Assembly: GCF_029201565.1 (NCBI RefSeq)
Contig: NZ_CP104002.1
Span: 4,167,114 to 4,231,113, forward strand
DNA from: Devosia sp. SD17-2
GTDB taxonomy: Bacteria > Pseudomonadota > Alphaproteobacteria > Rhizobiales > Devosiaceae
Direction: 5' to 3'
Length of the DNA stretch: 64,000 nt
Both the position numbers and the translations under genes were made by a program. Each line of letters starts with the position of its first letter. Positions within the stretch are counted from its first letter, which is position 1. A model generated the notes under the pieces. The model searched no databases. It was given only the letters and a program-made list of their open reading frames with translations, and was not told the origin of the DNA. This document shows, piece by piece, positions 25,834 to 35,406 of this stretch.

Positions 25834-25888
25834 GGCCATATTCGCAGGCTTGATTGGGGGAAATTTCCAGATCAGTTCAGGATTTGCG

Positions 25889-26281
25889 ATGCCCCGTCTT
25901 GCCCTCGCCGCGTTTGTTGTGGCCGCCAGCCTCGCGCCTGCCTTTGCGCAGGATGCAGCGCCAGCCGCAGCCCCCCAGATCACCATCGATCCTGCTGCCG
26001 CCGTCAATCAGCTGCCCAGATCGGCGCAGATCCTGACCGGGCTCTACGCCACGCTGGCAACGCTCGAAATTTGCGCCATCGACATCCCCGAGCCGGCCCG
26101 CACGGGCATGAGCGCCCATCGCCGGCAGATGGAGGCCTCGCTTTCCATGGACGAAGCCACCGGCACCAAAGCCTATGAAGTGGTGCGCGCCGATGTCGAA
26201 AAGACCGGTGTGGATTGCAGCGAAGCCAGCGCAGACCGTCAGCAGGCCGATGCCGTCATCGCCATTTATAACGGCGGCTAA
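25889..26281 (+). CDS. Exported protein of unknown function (130 residues)
   Basis: The product has a clear signal peptide (PRLALAAFVVAASLAPAFA|QD), an Ala/Pro-rich linker, and a helical domain with two Cys (LATLEICAIDIPEPARTGM and EKTGVDCSEASADRQQADAV), probably a periplasmic disulfide protein. No family is recognised. ATG 25889 is chosen because it starts the signal peptide. Palindromic repeats follow. Confidence 0.75.
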   Translation: MPRLALAAFVVAASLAPAFAQDAAPAAAPQITIDPAAAVNQLPRSAQILTGLYATLATLEICAIDIPEPARTGMSAHRRQMEASLSMDEATGTKAYEVVRADVEKTGVDCSEASADRQQADAVIAIYNGG

Positions 26282-26355
26282 GGGGTGGGCGAGCTATTGC
26301 GTAGCGTTTCGCGCCTCAGGACCCTGTACAAAACAACCGCCCCCTCCCCATCGTC

Positions 26356-26419
26356 ACCACCGGGCCTGTCCCGGTGGTCCATGCCTCAAAGACTGAATTG
26401 CCGGGACAAGCCCGGCAAT
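26356..26419. repeat. Paired palindromic repeat (ACCACCGGG and ATTGCCGGG stems)
   Basis: Two hairpins lie about 18 bases apart: ACCACCGGG/CCCGGTGGT at 26356-26378 and ATTGCCGGG/CCCGGCAAT at 26397-26419, each with a five-base loop. They are flanked by CGTC and GACG, so the whole pair is itself nearly symmetric. The same layout is present at 31233-31297. It fills part of the 195-base gap between two convergent genes. Confidence 0.75.
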
Positions 26420-26476
26420 GACGGCGGAGATAGGGTCCGCTTGCGAAACAAGAACACCCACTCCAAAGAGCAAAAA

Positions 26477-27403
26477 TCACTCACAAATCTGCGCCGTGCA
26501 GGTTTTTCCGTGGCAGCCAAGATCGAGGTGAAAATGATCCTCGTGGCTCGCATTCGCTTCCGGCCCCAGCACGGTGGTAAAACGCCCGCAGGCGTCGCCA
26601 TGTGCCTGCCGCAGCATACGCCCCTCTGGCGCTGACGCTGGCAGCCAATCAGCCTCGACATTTATCGTCCGACCATCAAGCAGCTCGAACCCCACCACAT
26701 CGAGCGCATTGGCAAAGCCATGTTCGGACGTGTCTGCCTCCGCATTGCCATTGCGGCCCCGGCACATCATTGAAGTGCCGGTCACGAGCGTTGCGATCGG
26801 GCTGTCGAGCGCCGCATTGGCATAGGCATCGACGTCACCCACCCAATCGGCCAGCGCCCCCGCCATCTGGCAATTGGTCGTTACCGGCGAGGAAAAGCCG
26901 ATCTGGCGTCCATTGACGTTCACCGCGCTCACCGAGAGCGGTGAGCGTTCCCCGCAAATCCCCTCGGCGATGGGCTCCAGCATCTCTCCTACCACGGCCC
27001 CGCTCAACAGCGCCGGGCAGGCAGTCTGATAGATTCGGTCATCGGGCGGTGCAGCAGGGGTTTTTGCCGGCGTCTCCGGCAGCGGCTCGGCACCACTTTC
27101 CGGCGCGGTCTCATCTGCCTCTGCGGGCGCCTCAACCTCGGGCTCGGCCTCCGGTTCATCATCGAGCGCTTCTGGTCGTGGCCGGGGAATCGGCGGCAGC
27201 GGCGCTGCGTCCTCAATCTTCTCTTCTGCCACAGGCGCTGGCGCTGGAGCCGGTTCAGGCGCAGTCGGCGCCGGACGCGGCGCCTGCGTCCGCCTGGGGA
27301 CCAGCTCTTCCACCAGCTCTTCGAGCGGCTTTAAAAAATCCTGCGCCGCGGCTGGAATGCCGAGGCAGGCGAGTACGGCGAGTGTGGCAATTGCGGTGCG
27401 CAT
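26477..27403 (-). CDS. Extensin-like family exported protein
   Basis: The 308-residue product has a signal peptide ([20 protein letters not shown]), a long Pro/Glu/Ala-rich linker (residues 40-125) and a C-terminal extensin-like domain. The domain carries [20 protein letters not shown], the metal-site-like [14 protein letters not shown] and the end [12 protein letters not shown]. The H-G-x-A-x-D and D-H-F-H pattern resembles LAS metallopeptidases that cut peptidoglycan, so a wall enzyme is likely. A GTG seven codons upstream of ATG 27403 is also possible. It is divergent from lepA. Confidence 0.85.
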   Translation of the reverse strand: MRTAIATLAVLACLGIPAAAQDFLKPLEELVEELVPRRTQAPRPAPTAPEPAPAPAPVAEEKIEDAAPLPPIPRPRPEALDDEPEAEPEVEAPAEADETAPESGAEPLPETPAKTPAAPPDDRIYQTACPALLSGAVVGEMLEPIAEGICGERSPLSVSAVNVNGRQIGFSSPVTTNCQMAGALADWVGDVDAYANAALDSPIATLVTGTSMMCRGRNGNAEADTSEHGFANALDVVGFELLDGRTINVEADWLPASAPEGRMLRQAHGDACGRFTTVLGPEANASHEDHFHLDLGCHGKTCTAQICE

Positions 27404-27495
27404 ATACGAACAACGCGCAATCACAGCATCGCGATCCCATTTACCGCGCGGAAACCATCTTTGCGGCTTGTTCGGCTTCTGCTATCAGCGCGCTT

Positions 27496-29301
27496 ATGAC
27501 AACGCCGCTTTCCCATATTCGCAATTTCTCCATCGTCGCCCACATCGACCATGGCAAGTCCACACTGGCCGATCGCCTCATCCAGGCGACGGGCGGGCTA
27601 GACCTGCGCGAGATGAAGGAGCAGGTGCTCGACAATATGGAGATCGAGCGCGAGCGCGGCATCACCATCAAGGCCCAGACGGTCCGTCTGACCTACAAGG
27701 CCAATGACGGCGAGACCTATATCCTCAACCTCATCGACACGCCCGGACACGTCGACTTCGCCTATGAAGTCTCCCGCTCGATGTCGGCCGTTGAAGGCTC
27801 GCTGCTGGTCGTCGACGCCTCCCAGGGCGTGGAAGCGCAGACGCTCGCCAACGTCTACCACGCGCTCGAGGCCAATCACGAAATCGTGCCGGTCCTCAAC
27901 AAGGTCGATCTGCCCGCAGCGGACATCCCGCGCGTCAAAACCCAGATCGAAGATGTGATCGGCATCGACGCGTCCGACGCGATCGAAATTTCAGCCAAGA
28001 CCGGCCTCAATATCGAGGGCGTGCTCGAAGCCATCGTCACCCGCCTGCCCGCCCCCAAGGGCGACATCAACGCCCCGCTCAAGGCGCTGCTCGTTGACTC
28101 TTGGTACGACACCTATCTCGGCGTCGTCGTTCTCGTGCGCATCGTCGATGGCGTGATGAAAAAGGGCCAGCGCATTCGCATGATGGCCTCCGGCGCCGTC
28201 TATGAACTCGACCGCGTCGGCGTCAACACGCCCAAATTGGTCGAAGTCAAGGAACTGACCCCGGGCGAGCTTGGCGTCTTTACCGCTTCGATCAAGGAAG
28301 TGGCCGATACCAATGTCGGTGACACCATCACCGACGACAAGAAGCCCACGGCCGAGCCGCTGCCCGACTTCCGCCCGGCCCAGCCGGTGGTGTTCTGCGG
28401 CCTCTTCCCGGTCGACGCTTCGGATTTTGACGAGCTGCGCTCTGCCATGGGCAAGCTGCGCCTCAACGACGCGTCCTTCTCGTTCGAAATGGAAACCTCG
28501 GCAGCGCTCGGCTTCGGTTTCCGCTGCGGCTTCCTTGGCCTGCTGCACCTCGAAATCATCCAGGAGCGTCTCGCCCGCGAGTTCGATCTCGATCTCATCG
28601 CCACCGCTCCGTCCGTGGTCTATGAGCTCGAGCTGACCGACGGCACGTCTATGCTCCTCCACAATCCGGCCGACATGCCGGACGTGATGAAGATCACCGA
28701 GATCCGCGAGCCGTGGATCAAGGCGACCATTCTCACCCCGGACGAATATCTCGGCTCGATCCTGAAGCTCTGCCAGGACCGTCGCGGCATCCAGACCAAT
28801 CTCAGCTACGTCGGCTCGCGCGCCATGGTCGAATACGACCTGCCGCTCAACGAAGTGGTGTTCGACTTCTATGATCGCCTCAAGTCGATCTCGAAGGGCT
28901 ATGCCAGCTTTGACTACCACCTCGACACGCACCGCGAGGGTGACCTCGTCAAGCTCTCGATCCTCGTCAATTCCGAGCCGGTCGATGCGCTGTCCATGCT
29001 GGTCCACCGGTCGGTCGCCGAATCGCGCGGCCGTCAGATGTGCGAAAAGCTCAAGGAGCTGATCCCGCAGCACCTCTTCGTCATCCCGATCCAGGCGGCC
29101 ATTGGCGGCAAGGTCATTGCCCGCGAAACCGTCCGCGCCATGCGCAAGGACGTGACCGCAAAATGCTACGGCGGCGACGCCACCCGCAAGCGCAAGCTCC
29201 TGGACAAGCAGAAAAAGGGCAAGGCCAAGATGCGCCAATACGGCAACGTCAACATCCCGCAGGAAGCCTTTATCAAGGCCCTCAAGATGGGTGACGAATA
29301 G
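27496..29301 (+). CDS. lepA: Elongation factor 4 (LepA)
   Basis: LepA is a ribosome-associated GTPase. The 601-residue product begins with [20 protein letters not shown] (G1 motif), has DTPGHVDF (G3) and NKVDLPAAD (G4), then EF-G-like domains III and V and the LepA-specific C-terminal domain ending [20 protein letters not shown] chose the ATG at 27496 on the universal LepA start. The frame is open much further upstream but that DNA belongs to the divergent extensin-like gene. Confidence 0.97.
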   Translation: MTTPLSHIRNFSIVAHIDHGKSTLADRLIQATGGLDLREMKEQVLDNMEIERERGITIKAQTVRLTYKANDGETYILNLIDTPGHVDFAYEVSRSMSAVEGSLLVVDASQGVEAQTLANVYHALEANHEIVPVLNKVDLPAADIPRVKTQIEDVIGIDASDAIEISAKTGLNIEGVLEAIVTRLPAPKGDINAPLKALLVDSWYDTYLGVVVLVRIVDGVMKKGQRIRMMASGAVYELDRVGVNTPKLVEVKELTPGELGVFTASIKEVADTNVGDTITDDKKPTAEPLPDFRPAQPVVFCGLFPVDASDFDELRSAMGKLRLNDASFSFEMETSAALGFGFRCGFLGLLHLEIIQERLAREFDLDLIATAPSVVYELELTDGTSMLLHNPADMPDVMKITEIREPWIKATILTPDEYLGSILKLCQDRRGIQTNLSYVGSRAMVEYDLPLNEVVFDFYDRLKSISKGYASFDYHLDTHREGDLVKLSILVNSEPVDALSMLVHRSVAESRGRQMCEKLKELIPQHLFVIPIQAAIGGKVIARETVRAMRKDVTAKCYGGDATRKRKLLDKQKKGKAKMRQYGNVNIPQEAFIKALKMGDE

Positions 29302-29419
29302 GCCGGTTCGCCTTTGGCGAAGCCGGCGCGCCAGTGGCGCGACGGCAGGCTAGTCGCCGGGTCGCTGCCAACGGCAGCGGGCACCCGGACCAGACGGGCA
29401 ATCACACTCGACTGACGAC

Positions 29420-29445
29420 AAAAAAATGGGGGCTTTCGCCCCCAT
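29420..29445 (-). terminator. Rho-independent terminator of the SMP-30-like gene
   Basis: On the minus strand a stem ATGGGGGC/GCCCCCAT with a four-base loop ends in a run of seven T, 3 bases after the stop codon. It may also slow lepA transcripts from the other side. Confidence 0.88.
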
Positions 29446-29448
29446 ATC

Positions 29449-30300
29449 TTATTCCAGCGTCAGCTTGACCAGCTCGCCTTCCATCATCATCGGCACGAAG
29501 ATCGCCTCTCCGTCGCTGCCGATATCGGCGGCGCCCATGGCGAGCGTCGCCACTGTCTCCGGCGCGCTGCCCGGCGTCACGCTATAAATCGTGCCGCCGA
29601 AAAAGTCCGACACCACATAGGCGTCGCCGATCCTGACGATGCCATCGAGAAAGCCGATCTTGTCCGCGCCTTCGACCGCCGACACCGCCTTGGTGGCGAT
29701 ATCGATGCGCACCAGCCCCCCCGGCACCATGTCTTCCGGCTTTGCGGCCAGGGTCCCGAAGCTGGCAACAAGCAGGCTGTCGCCATCGGCTAGAATGCCA
29801 TTGGGGCTGCCCAGCGCCGCGTCCTCGACGAACAGCGCCGCCTCATTGCCCGCCACTGCATAGACGCGGTTTGCAAAAGTGTCGGTCACATAGATCGTGC
29901 CTTGGCTGTCCGCGGTCACGTCATTGAGGAAAGTCGCGCCTTCGATCGCCAGCGTCTCCACTTCGCCCGAGGCGAGGTCGACAATGCGCAGATTGGTGAG
30001 GTCGGCCACATAGAGCTTGCCGCCGGCAATGGCCGAGCCCTTGGGCGCATCGAGCCCGGTGACCCAGGCGGCATCGATGATCTCGCCATCGAGCGAGACG
30101 AGGCTGAGCGTGCCATTGCCATCGGCCTCGGTGGCCTCGCCCACGATATTGGAGACGATCAGCCGGGAATTGTCGGCGTCAAACACCACCGATTCGGGCA
30201 CGTCAAACCCGGACGTGCGCCAGGCCTCTGCGGCCGAAACCGCGCCGGTGCTGGCCATCAAAACCGCCGTCAGCCCAAGGGCGAGCGCTGTTCTCGTCAT
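29449..30300 (-). CDS. Exported SMP-30/gluconolactonase-like beta-propeller protein
   Basis: The 283-residue product has a signal peptide (ALALGLTAVLMASTGAVSAA) and a six-bladed propeller with repeats such as DVPESVVFDADNSRLIVSN, LNDVTADSQGTIYVTDTF and SPNGILADGDSLLVASF. The acidic and Asn residues at these positions correspond to the Ca-binding site of SMP-30/gluconolactonase proteins. The substrate is unknown. It is convergent with lepA and divergent from the yigZ gene. Confidence 0.8.
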   Translation of the reverse strand: MTRTALALGLTAVLMASTGAVSAAEAWRTSGFDVPESVVFDADNSRLIVSNIVGEATEADGNGTLSLVSLDGEIIDAAWVTGLDAPKGSAIAGGKLYVADLTNLRIVDLASGEVETLAIEGATFLNDVTADSQGTIYVTDTFANRVYAVAGNEAALFVEDAALGSPNGILADGDSLLVASFGTLAAKPEDMVPGGLVRIDIATKAVSAVEGADKIGFLDGIVRIGDAYVVSDFFGGTIYSVTPGSAPETVATLAMGAADIGSDGEAIFVPMMMEGELVKLTLE

Positions 30301-30461
30301 GAAATCCTCCTCATCTGCAATAGCTTATCTGAAATCCTGACGGCCCCCTCCACCAAGGCGCCGCTCGGAACAGTCTATCGGCATCTGGCGATGGCGTCAC
30401 CCCGGCGTCTCTGCCGGCGTCGCCCCTATTTTCCGCCGCCACCCCTGCTATAAGCGCCACC

Positions 30462-31058
30462 ATGAGCGGAAAATTCACCCTTCTCGCCCCGGCCGAGGCG
30501 CGCCAGGAGATCAAGAAAAGCAAGTTCATCGCCTTTGCCGCGCCGATCGACAGCGAGGCGGATGCAAAGTCTTTTCTCGCGCAAAAATCCGATCCCGCCG
30601 CCAATCACAATTGCTGGGCCTGGCGCATCGGCCAATCCTATCGCTTCAGCGACGATGGCGAGCCGAGCGGCACCGCCGGCAAGCCCATCCTTGCCGCCCT
30701 TGATGGCCAGGCGCTCGACCGCACCATCATCATGATCACCCGCTGGTTCGGCGGCATTTTGCTGGGCAGCGGCGGCCTCATCCGCGCCTATGGCGGCACC
30801 GCGGCCCTGTGTGTTCGCGCGGCCGAAAAATCCCCGCTGATCGACAAAACCACCGGCCAGCTCGACTGCCTCTTCTCCGATCTTTCACGCCTTCAGGCGC
30901 GCCTCGGCATCATCCGGGGTCTCGAGGTCCTGTCCCAGGATTTCACCGACACCGGCGCAACCCTCACCCTGCGCTTTCCCACTTCAGACACAAGAATGCT
31001 GGCTCAGTTGGTCAATGATTTTACCAGCGGCAAGAGCGCCTTGCGGGTGGAAGACTAG
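30462..31058 (+). CDS. yigZ: YigZ/IMPACT family protein
   Basis: The 198-residue product matches the UPF0029 (YigZ/IMPACT) family: KSKFIAFAAPIDSEADAKSF, then NHNCWAWRIGQSYRFSDDGE, PSGTAGKPILAALDG and the signature TRWFGGILLGSGGLIRAYGG. A C-terminal domain of about 60 residues follows. The bacterial role is uncertain, though the human relative regulates translation. It is divergent from the SMP-30-like gene. Confidence 0.93.
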   Translation: MSGKFTLLAPAEARQEIKKSKFIAFAAPIDSEADAKSFLAQKSDPAANHNCWAWRIGQSYRFSDDGEPSGTAGKPILAALDGQALDRTIIMITRWFGGILLGSGGLIRAYGGTAALCVRAAEKSPLIDKTTGQLDCLFSDLSRLQARLGIIRGLEVLSQDFTDTGATLTLRFPTSDTRMLAQLVNDFTSGKSALRVED

Positions 31059-31413
31059 CCGGTCCCCAAGAGCACCCCCACCCAACCTCCCCCTACCAGA
31101 GGGGGAGGAGTTATTCCGTGGCTCATCACCCTCTGAGCCCACGCGCTGCATCCCCACCCACCGGCCTGTCCCTCCCCCCTACCAGGGGGAGGCTAGGAGG
31201 GGGTCTTTCCGGCACTGCACATCCAGGCCGTCATCACCCGGCAAGTCCCGGTGATCCACGCGCTGCCAAACTGGATTGCCCGAACAAGTCGGGCAATGAC
31301 GAAGGATGGATACGACTGTGCGCGAAACTCGCCTCAAGCGAATTCTAACGAATGGTAAACCTTAACGGCTAATTAACCGAATGCCGTGACTATAGCGCGA
31401 CTTGGAGTGAACC
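31059..31413. repeat. Gene-free 355-base region made mostly of palindromic repeats
   Basis: It holds two CTCCCCC/GGGGGAG elements (about 31087-31110 and 31172-31192) and a paired palindrome. The first stem is ATCACC-CGG/CCCGGTGAT at 31233-31255, and the second is ATTGCCCGA/TCGGGCAAT at 31275-31297. The pair layout matches 26356-26419. The remaining 115 bases are AT-richer and probably carry the promoter of the next gene. Confidence 0.7.
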
Positions 31414-31671
31414 ATGCGCGCAAAACTTGTTGTCATTGCTGGCTTCATTGCCTTCTCGGCGCCTATCTGCGCTGCAGAAGATTTGCCCAACCGCTTCGAA
31501 GTTGGCTCAATGGTCCAGAGAGATGCTTCTGGCGCCTACAAGTTGGAATGGCAGAAGCGCCTGCTCACTATACAGCACGCTTTTGCCGCTGAATTGATCG
31601 ACAGAGCCGGAATTGATTACACGGCGACCGGTTCCATCACTCAGACAGATCGAGCACCTCTACAGCACTAA
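31414..31671 (+). CDS. Small exported protein of unknown function (85 residues)
   Basis: The product has a signal peptide (KLVVIAGFIAFSAPICAAED) and a short mature part with WQKRLLTIQHAFAAELIDRA. No family is recognised. Its 3' end overlaps by 35 bases the 3' end of the convergent gene, so the two messages share antisense sequence. Confidence 0.55.
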   Translation: MRAKLVVIAGFIAFSAPICAAEDLPNRFEVGSMVQRDASGAYKLEWQKRLLTIQHAFAAELIDRAGIDYTATGSITQTDRAPLQH

Positions 31672-32827
31672 ATGAGACCCAACGCTTCACCCCACTGGTG
31701 ACGTTCGAGGATGATCGGCGCTCGCCGACGCTTCCTTTTAGCCAGCATTGTTTGGGTCCACTGGCGAATGAGAAGGCCACACATTGGTCATTGTCGACGC
31801 AGGCCATCCGGCACTCCCCGGGCGTGTCGGCGTTTGGCCATGGCGAGGTTGTGAGGTCCCCGCCGACAAGGTCAGTGCGAGGCGACACATCCGTCGTCGG
31901 GTCGATAACACCGATGCGGAAAGTCGGGGCGGTGGACATGTTCGGGGGCAGGAAAACACCCGAGAGAGCATCGGCATAGCCCTCTAAGCGATCAGTACCG
32001 CTTTTCAAGAAGCAGTTTGGGCCGCGCGTCAGCGACGGATTGGCATTGAAGGTGAATGCAAGGCACTGCTGATTGACAAGGCAACTTGCAGCGCAAGCGA
32101 CGACGTCGGCCTCACGCGCTGAAACAATGTCCTGCCCATAAAAGTCGAGCCCGGTGTAAAGGGCCAGCCGCAGTGCGTCGCTGTCCGCAGTCGCAGCGGG
32201 GGGCGGTGATGTCGGTTCCTCAGACTTTGGCGCAATCAAGCCCGCAAGTTCTGCATAGTCGCTTTTCCCCCGAAGCCCCTTCCCCACTCGATTGATTTCG
32301 AGGGCTTCGAGTTCGCCCTGCGTGAAGACGTACATGTCTTCGCTCGGGGTTCTGAACATGCGTGTAAACACTTCGGTTGGCGTATCGAAGCGCGTCAGAA
32401 CCTCCAGAATGTCTGAGACAGTGGATTGAACGCCAGACGGGTCAGGCGTCTCCGACCACATTTGGTGAACACCAAGCTCACCTTCCGCCAATCGTTCATT
32501 CCCAGCGAAAAATATGAATGAACATGCAGAGTAGCAGCGCGCACCAGTTGGAACGACGGTGCTCAAGCCACGCGCATGGATGTCATCGGCGATCAGCAAC
32601 GCGCTAGCAACCAGACCGCCATCACTCGAGAGGACGACTACCTTGGCGTTCGGCCTAAGAGCGAGTGCCCGTCGAAATTCCAGTGGTGTGCTGACCCCGA
32701 TGTCGCCATCCAGAAGGATGGCCGACTGGCTATTGTCCGACACAACAAACGCACCGATGCGCTCATCCGCCACTGCTGGCGACATCACATTTGCGATGAT
32801 GACAATGAGCAGAATTAATAAGCGCAT
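31637..32827 (-). CDS. Exported ClpP-class hydrolase-like protein with two PAN/Apple domains
   Basis: The 396-residue product has a signal peptide (LLILLIVIIANVMSPAVADE). Residues 25-190 match the periplasmic ClpP-class family: VVLSSDGGLVASALLIADDI, RCYSACSFIFFAGNERLAEG and a GVHQMW His region, with Ser and His placed as in SppA/ClpP-like folds. Residues 215-380 hold two PAN/Apple-type modules, each with Cys pairs around CLAFTFNANPS and CVAFSFASGPKQCW. PAN domains bind proteins or sugars. The fusion suggests a secreted or periplasmic binding enzyme; its activity is not known. Confidence 0.75.
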   Translation of the reverse strand: MRLLILLIVIIANVMSPAVADERIGAFVVSDNSQSAILLDGDIGVSTPLEFRRALALRPNAKVVVLSSDGGLVASALLIADDIHARGLSTVVPTGARCYSACSFIFFAGNERLAEGELGVHQMWSETPDPSGVQSTVSDILEVLTRFDTPTEVFTRMFRTPSEDMYVFTQGELEALEINRVGKGLRGKSDYAELAGLIAPKSEEPTSPPPAATADSDALRLALYTGLDFYGQDIVSAREADVVACAASCLVNQQCLAFTFNANPSLTRGPNCFLKSGTDRLEGYADALSGVFLPPNMSTAPTFRIGVIDPTTDVSPRTDLVGGDLTTSPWPNADTPGECRMACVDNDQCVAFSFASGPKQCWLKGSVGERRSSSNVTSGVKRWVSFSAVEVLDLSE

Positions 32828-32914
32828 GACGCCCCCCAGACGTCCCGGATAGAAGCAGTTGACGCAGGATATCGCAATCGCTTGGCGTGGATATCTGCAA
32901 CAACACTCACCACT

Positions 32915-33826
32915 TTAGCGCTTGAAGCAATTCTCACGATGCCACCGCAAAAATGCCGGGTGCAGGCGGTCGCGCTGCATCGTGGGTCCAATGAGCTTGC
33001 CCGTCTTGTTGATGAGGCTTTCCACCCCGTCTCGGTCGTTCACCTGACGGGACACGAGAACGTCGAGGTCATCACTGAGCGATATGAGGCCCCGGTCGAA
33101 CATCCAATGCACGGTACCGGATAGCGCCAGCCCATTGTTGATGATGTCGGGTCCATTGTGTTCGACGGGGCGAATATGGGCTGCAGCCATTTCTGCGCGT
33201 CCCCCGCCATTGATCAGTTTCAGCCCGGTTACCGCGCAACGCTCATCATAGGCCCGCAGCACGACGCGGCGGAACATCCGGTCTCGCAAGGTCCGCGTTG
33301 TTAGCGCAGGAATCCGTTCCCGCTCCTGCTCATAAACGAAAGGAACTGGCGCCTCGTCCATTTGTAGCGGCAAATCTGGCAGCCGCAGGACGTCCCCAAC
33401 CCGCGGCAGCAGCGGTTGTTCTTCCGCAAGGCCACGCTCGAGGATCCGGTCAAAATCAGTCGGAGAGATCGGGCGAACCGCAGCCTGTGCGCGACCCGAA
33501 ATGCGCCCAGCTTCGTTGAGCAGCCCTCGCTCAATGGGGCTCCCGCCATGGTCGAACGGCACAGGGTTTGGAAATTCGAGATAGCTACCCGGCTCGATCA
33601 ACGCCACATACATATTCTCGGCGGTCGGGTCAGGTACGATCCGCTCCACCCGCGCAATTGCATAATACCCCTTTGAGCCGCGCACTTTGACTGGCTCATA
33701 ATAGAGCACCCAATCACCGACCATGGCCGAGGCGCGCTCAAGATACATTCGCGGAAATTGATACCGCTCGGCGGGACTATCGTCATACACCGAGTCCGCG
33801 CGATGGATAAAAACGCCGAAAGTCAT
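32915..33826 (-). CDS. HNH endonuclease with N-terminal PUA/EVE-like domain, possible type IV restriction enzyme
   Basis: The 303-residue product has an HNH core in the C-terminal third: CAVTGLKLINGG, then MAAAHIRPVEHNGPDIINNG and LALSGTVHWMFDRGLISL. Residues 1-110 resemble the PUA-like/EVE folds that read modified bases (YQFPRMYLERASAMVGDWVL and YYAIARVERIVPDPTAENMY), a match by eye only. Such fusions are known as modification-dependent restriction enzymes. No methyltransferase is nearby, which fits a solitary enzyme of this sort. ATG 33826 is preceded by GGAGGG. Confidence 0.7.
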   Translation of the reverse strand: MTFGVFIHRADSVYDDSPAERYQFPRMYLERASAMVGDWVLYYEPVKVRGSKGYYAIARVERIVPDPTAENMYVALIEPGSYLEFPNPVPFDHGGSPIERGLLNEAGRISGRAQAAVRPISPTDFDRILERGLAEEQPLLPRVGDVLRLPDLPLQMDEAPVPFVYEQERERIPALTTRTLRDRMFRRVVLRAYDERCAVTGLKLINGGGRAEMAAAHIRPVEHNGPDIINNGLALSGTVHWMFDRGLISLSDDLDVLVSRQVNDRDGVESLINKTGKLIGPTMQRDRLHPAFLRWHRENCFKR

Positions 33827-33994
33827 GCTGCCCTCCGCTACGCAGAATAACGGAGGCGGTATGCTTGCGAAAGATCTTTGAGAAGTCGCTGCCGGAGACG
33901 TTCCGGACATGTAGCGCGGCAATCTCCAACTTCTCCCCGCCCCTCATCACGCCCTTACCCTCTCCTGTCCCTCTCCGCAGGAGACACCCAAAAA

Positions 33995-34561
33995 ATGCCA
34001 CGCCCCCTTCCCCACATCTCCCACGCCCTCGCCGCGCGCCACGAGGCGCTTTGGCTCCGCGTCACCTCCCTCCACAAGGACATCACCACCATTGCCGCCA
34101 AAAAGCCCGACGCGCCGGTCGGGGACACCGAGCGGGTTCTAGCCGAGGGGCTGATCAGTGATGGGCGGCCCTTTCTTTCGGCGCGGCATGGAAAACTGCC
34201 GGTGGCGGCGCAAAATTTTTCGGGGCTGGCGGTGCAGTTGGGGCAGGTGCTGGCCCAGCTCGATGATTATGAAAACCGCCACGCCGCCTGGAACGCCCGC
34301 CAGAATTGCCGCTGCTAGCGGGTCGAGGGGGAGCCGCTGCCCATTGCCCGGCTGCGGCCCGACGTGGCCGTTGCCCCGCTGAACACCGCCAATGGCGAGG
34401 ATCTGCGCGCAAAACTGCTCCGCCGCACGCAGAACCGGGAGCGGCAGATTTTCGAGGATGGGTTCCACAAAGGACTTTCTGCCCGAAGGGGGCCGCCGCC
34501 AGAGCCCGAGACGGCAGCGGTTTTGCCCCCGGCAGCGGAAACTTATCCCCGCGGCCGCTGA
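33995..34561 (+). pseudogene. Unknown gene interrupted by an in-frame TAG
   Basis: A 107-codon frame (starting PRPLPHISHALAARHEALWL) ends at TAG 34316-34318 after NARQNCRC. The same frame then stays open for 80 more codons (RVEGEPLPIARLRPDVAVAP, then NGEDLRAKLLRRTQNRERQI and on to YPRGR) with the same GC-rich codon pattern before TGA. This looks like one protein of about 188 residues with a helical, charged composition, cut by a nonsense mutation. No family is recognised. CAGGAGACACC precedes the ATG as ribosome site. A sequencing error cannot be excluded. Confidence 0.55.
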
Positions 34562-34926
34562 GCCGGCTATTCTTGGGTCAGCGCTTCGCACGGGCAGGTC
34601 TGCATGCGAACTGAGCAAAGCGCGCCGGCCGCAACCCGTTCGCATGGGGCGCGCGTTCAGGCACCGGCCGACCCCGCTGCGAGCGATGGCGGGGCGCGAT
34701 ACCGGCGCTGTCCGAAAAACCGGTCTCCCGAGGTGGCACTTGCCCCTCATCTAAAAGTCCCAGGAGCAAATGCCACCTCGGGTCTGCCTTCTCTCCCCTC
34801 TCCCCGCGCGGCTCCGGCCCTGCGGGCGCTTCGCCATGTCTTTATTGGCCGGGACAGATCTGAAAAATTCATTTGCCGCTGCCGGTTCGGGCCCCTACTT
34901 CTGGCCCGCAACAGGAGCCGCGACCG
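34562..34926. other. Gene-free stretch between the interrupted gene and glutathione peroxidase
   Basis: I see no credible gene in these 365 bases, although long GC-rich frames cross it by chance. The last 70 bases are AT-richer and are a likely promoter region for the peroxidase gene (GGAGCC precedes its ATG). Confidence 0.5.
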
Positions 34927-35406
34927 ATGCAAACTCTCGCCGATTTCACACTCCCCCGCCTCGATGGCACGCCGCAAAATCTCGGCGATTTCCTCGGCAA
35001 GGTGGTGCTGGTGGTCAATGTCGCCAGCAAATGCGGACTCACCCCGCAATATGAGGGGCTCGAGGCGCTGCAGCAGCGGTTTGGCGACCAAGGCTTTGTC
35101 GTGCTGGGCTTTCCCTGCAACCAGTTTGCCGGTCAGGAGCCAGGCACGAGCGCAGAAATCGCCCAGTTCTGTTCCACCGCCTATGGCGTCAGCTTTCCGG
35201 TGTTCGAACGGATCGACGTCAATGGCGATGGCGCCCATCCGCTTTACGCCTGGCTCAAAAAGAGCGCGCCGGGGCTTTTGGGCAGCGAGGCGATCAAGTG
35301 GAATTTCACAAAATTCCTGCTCGGTCGCGACGGCAGCGTGGTCGAACGATACGCCCCCACCACCGAACCCGCCGATATCGCCTCCGACATCGAGAAATTG
35401 CTTTAA
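34927..35406 (+). CDS. Glutathione peroxidase family protein
   Basis: The 159-residue protein reduces hydroperoxides with thiol cofactors. It has VLVVNVASKCGLTPQYEGLE with the peroxidatic Cys in place of selenocysteine, GFPCNQFAGQEPGTSAEIAQ and the WNFTKFLLGRDG motif. The length and the GPx Cys-Gln-Trp positions are normal. Bacterial members often use thioredoxin. ATG 34927 fits the family start. Confidence 0.95.
   Translation: MQTLADFTLPRLDGTPQNLGDFLGKVVLVVNVASKCGLTPQYEGLEALQQRFGDQGFVVLGFPCNQFAGQEPGTSAEIAQFCSTAYGVSFPVFERIDVNGDGAHPLYAWLKKSAPGLLGSEAIKWNFTKFLLGRDGSVVERYAPTTEPADIASDIEKLL

Noticed and set aside
26941..27495. N-terminal extension of LepA by 185 residues
   Set aside because: It is antisense to the extensin-like gene and the LepA start at 27496 is universal.
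9917..34318. Amber codon recoded as an amino acid in this genome
   Set aside because: Many intact genes in the window (ccoN, ccoS, cspA, lepA, yigZ, the tricorn-like gene) end naturally in TAG, so a general code change is unlikely.
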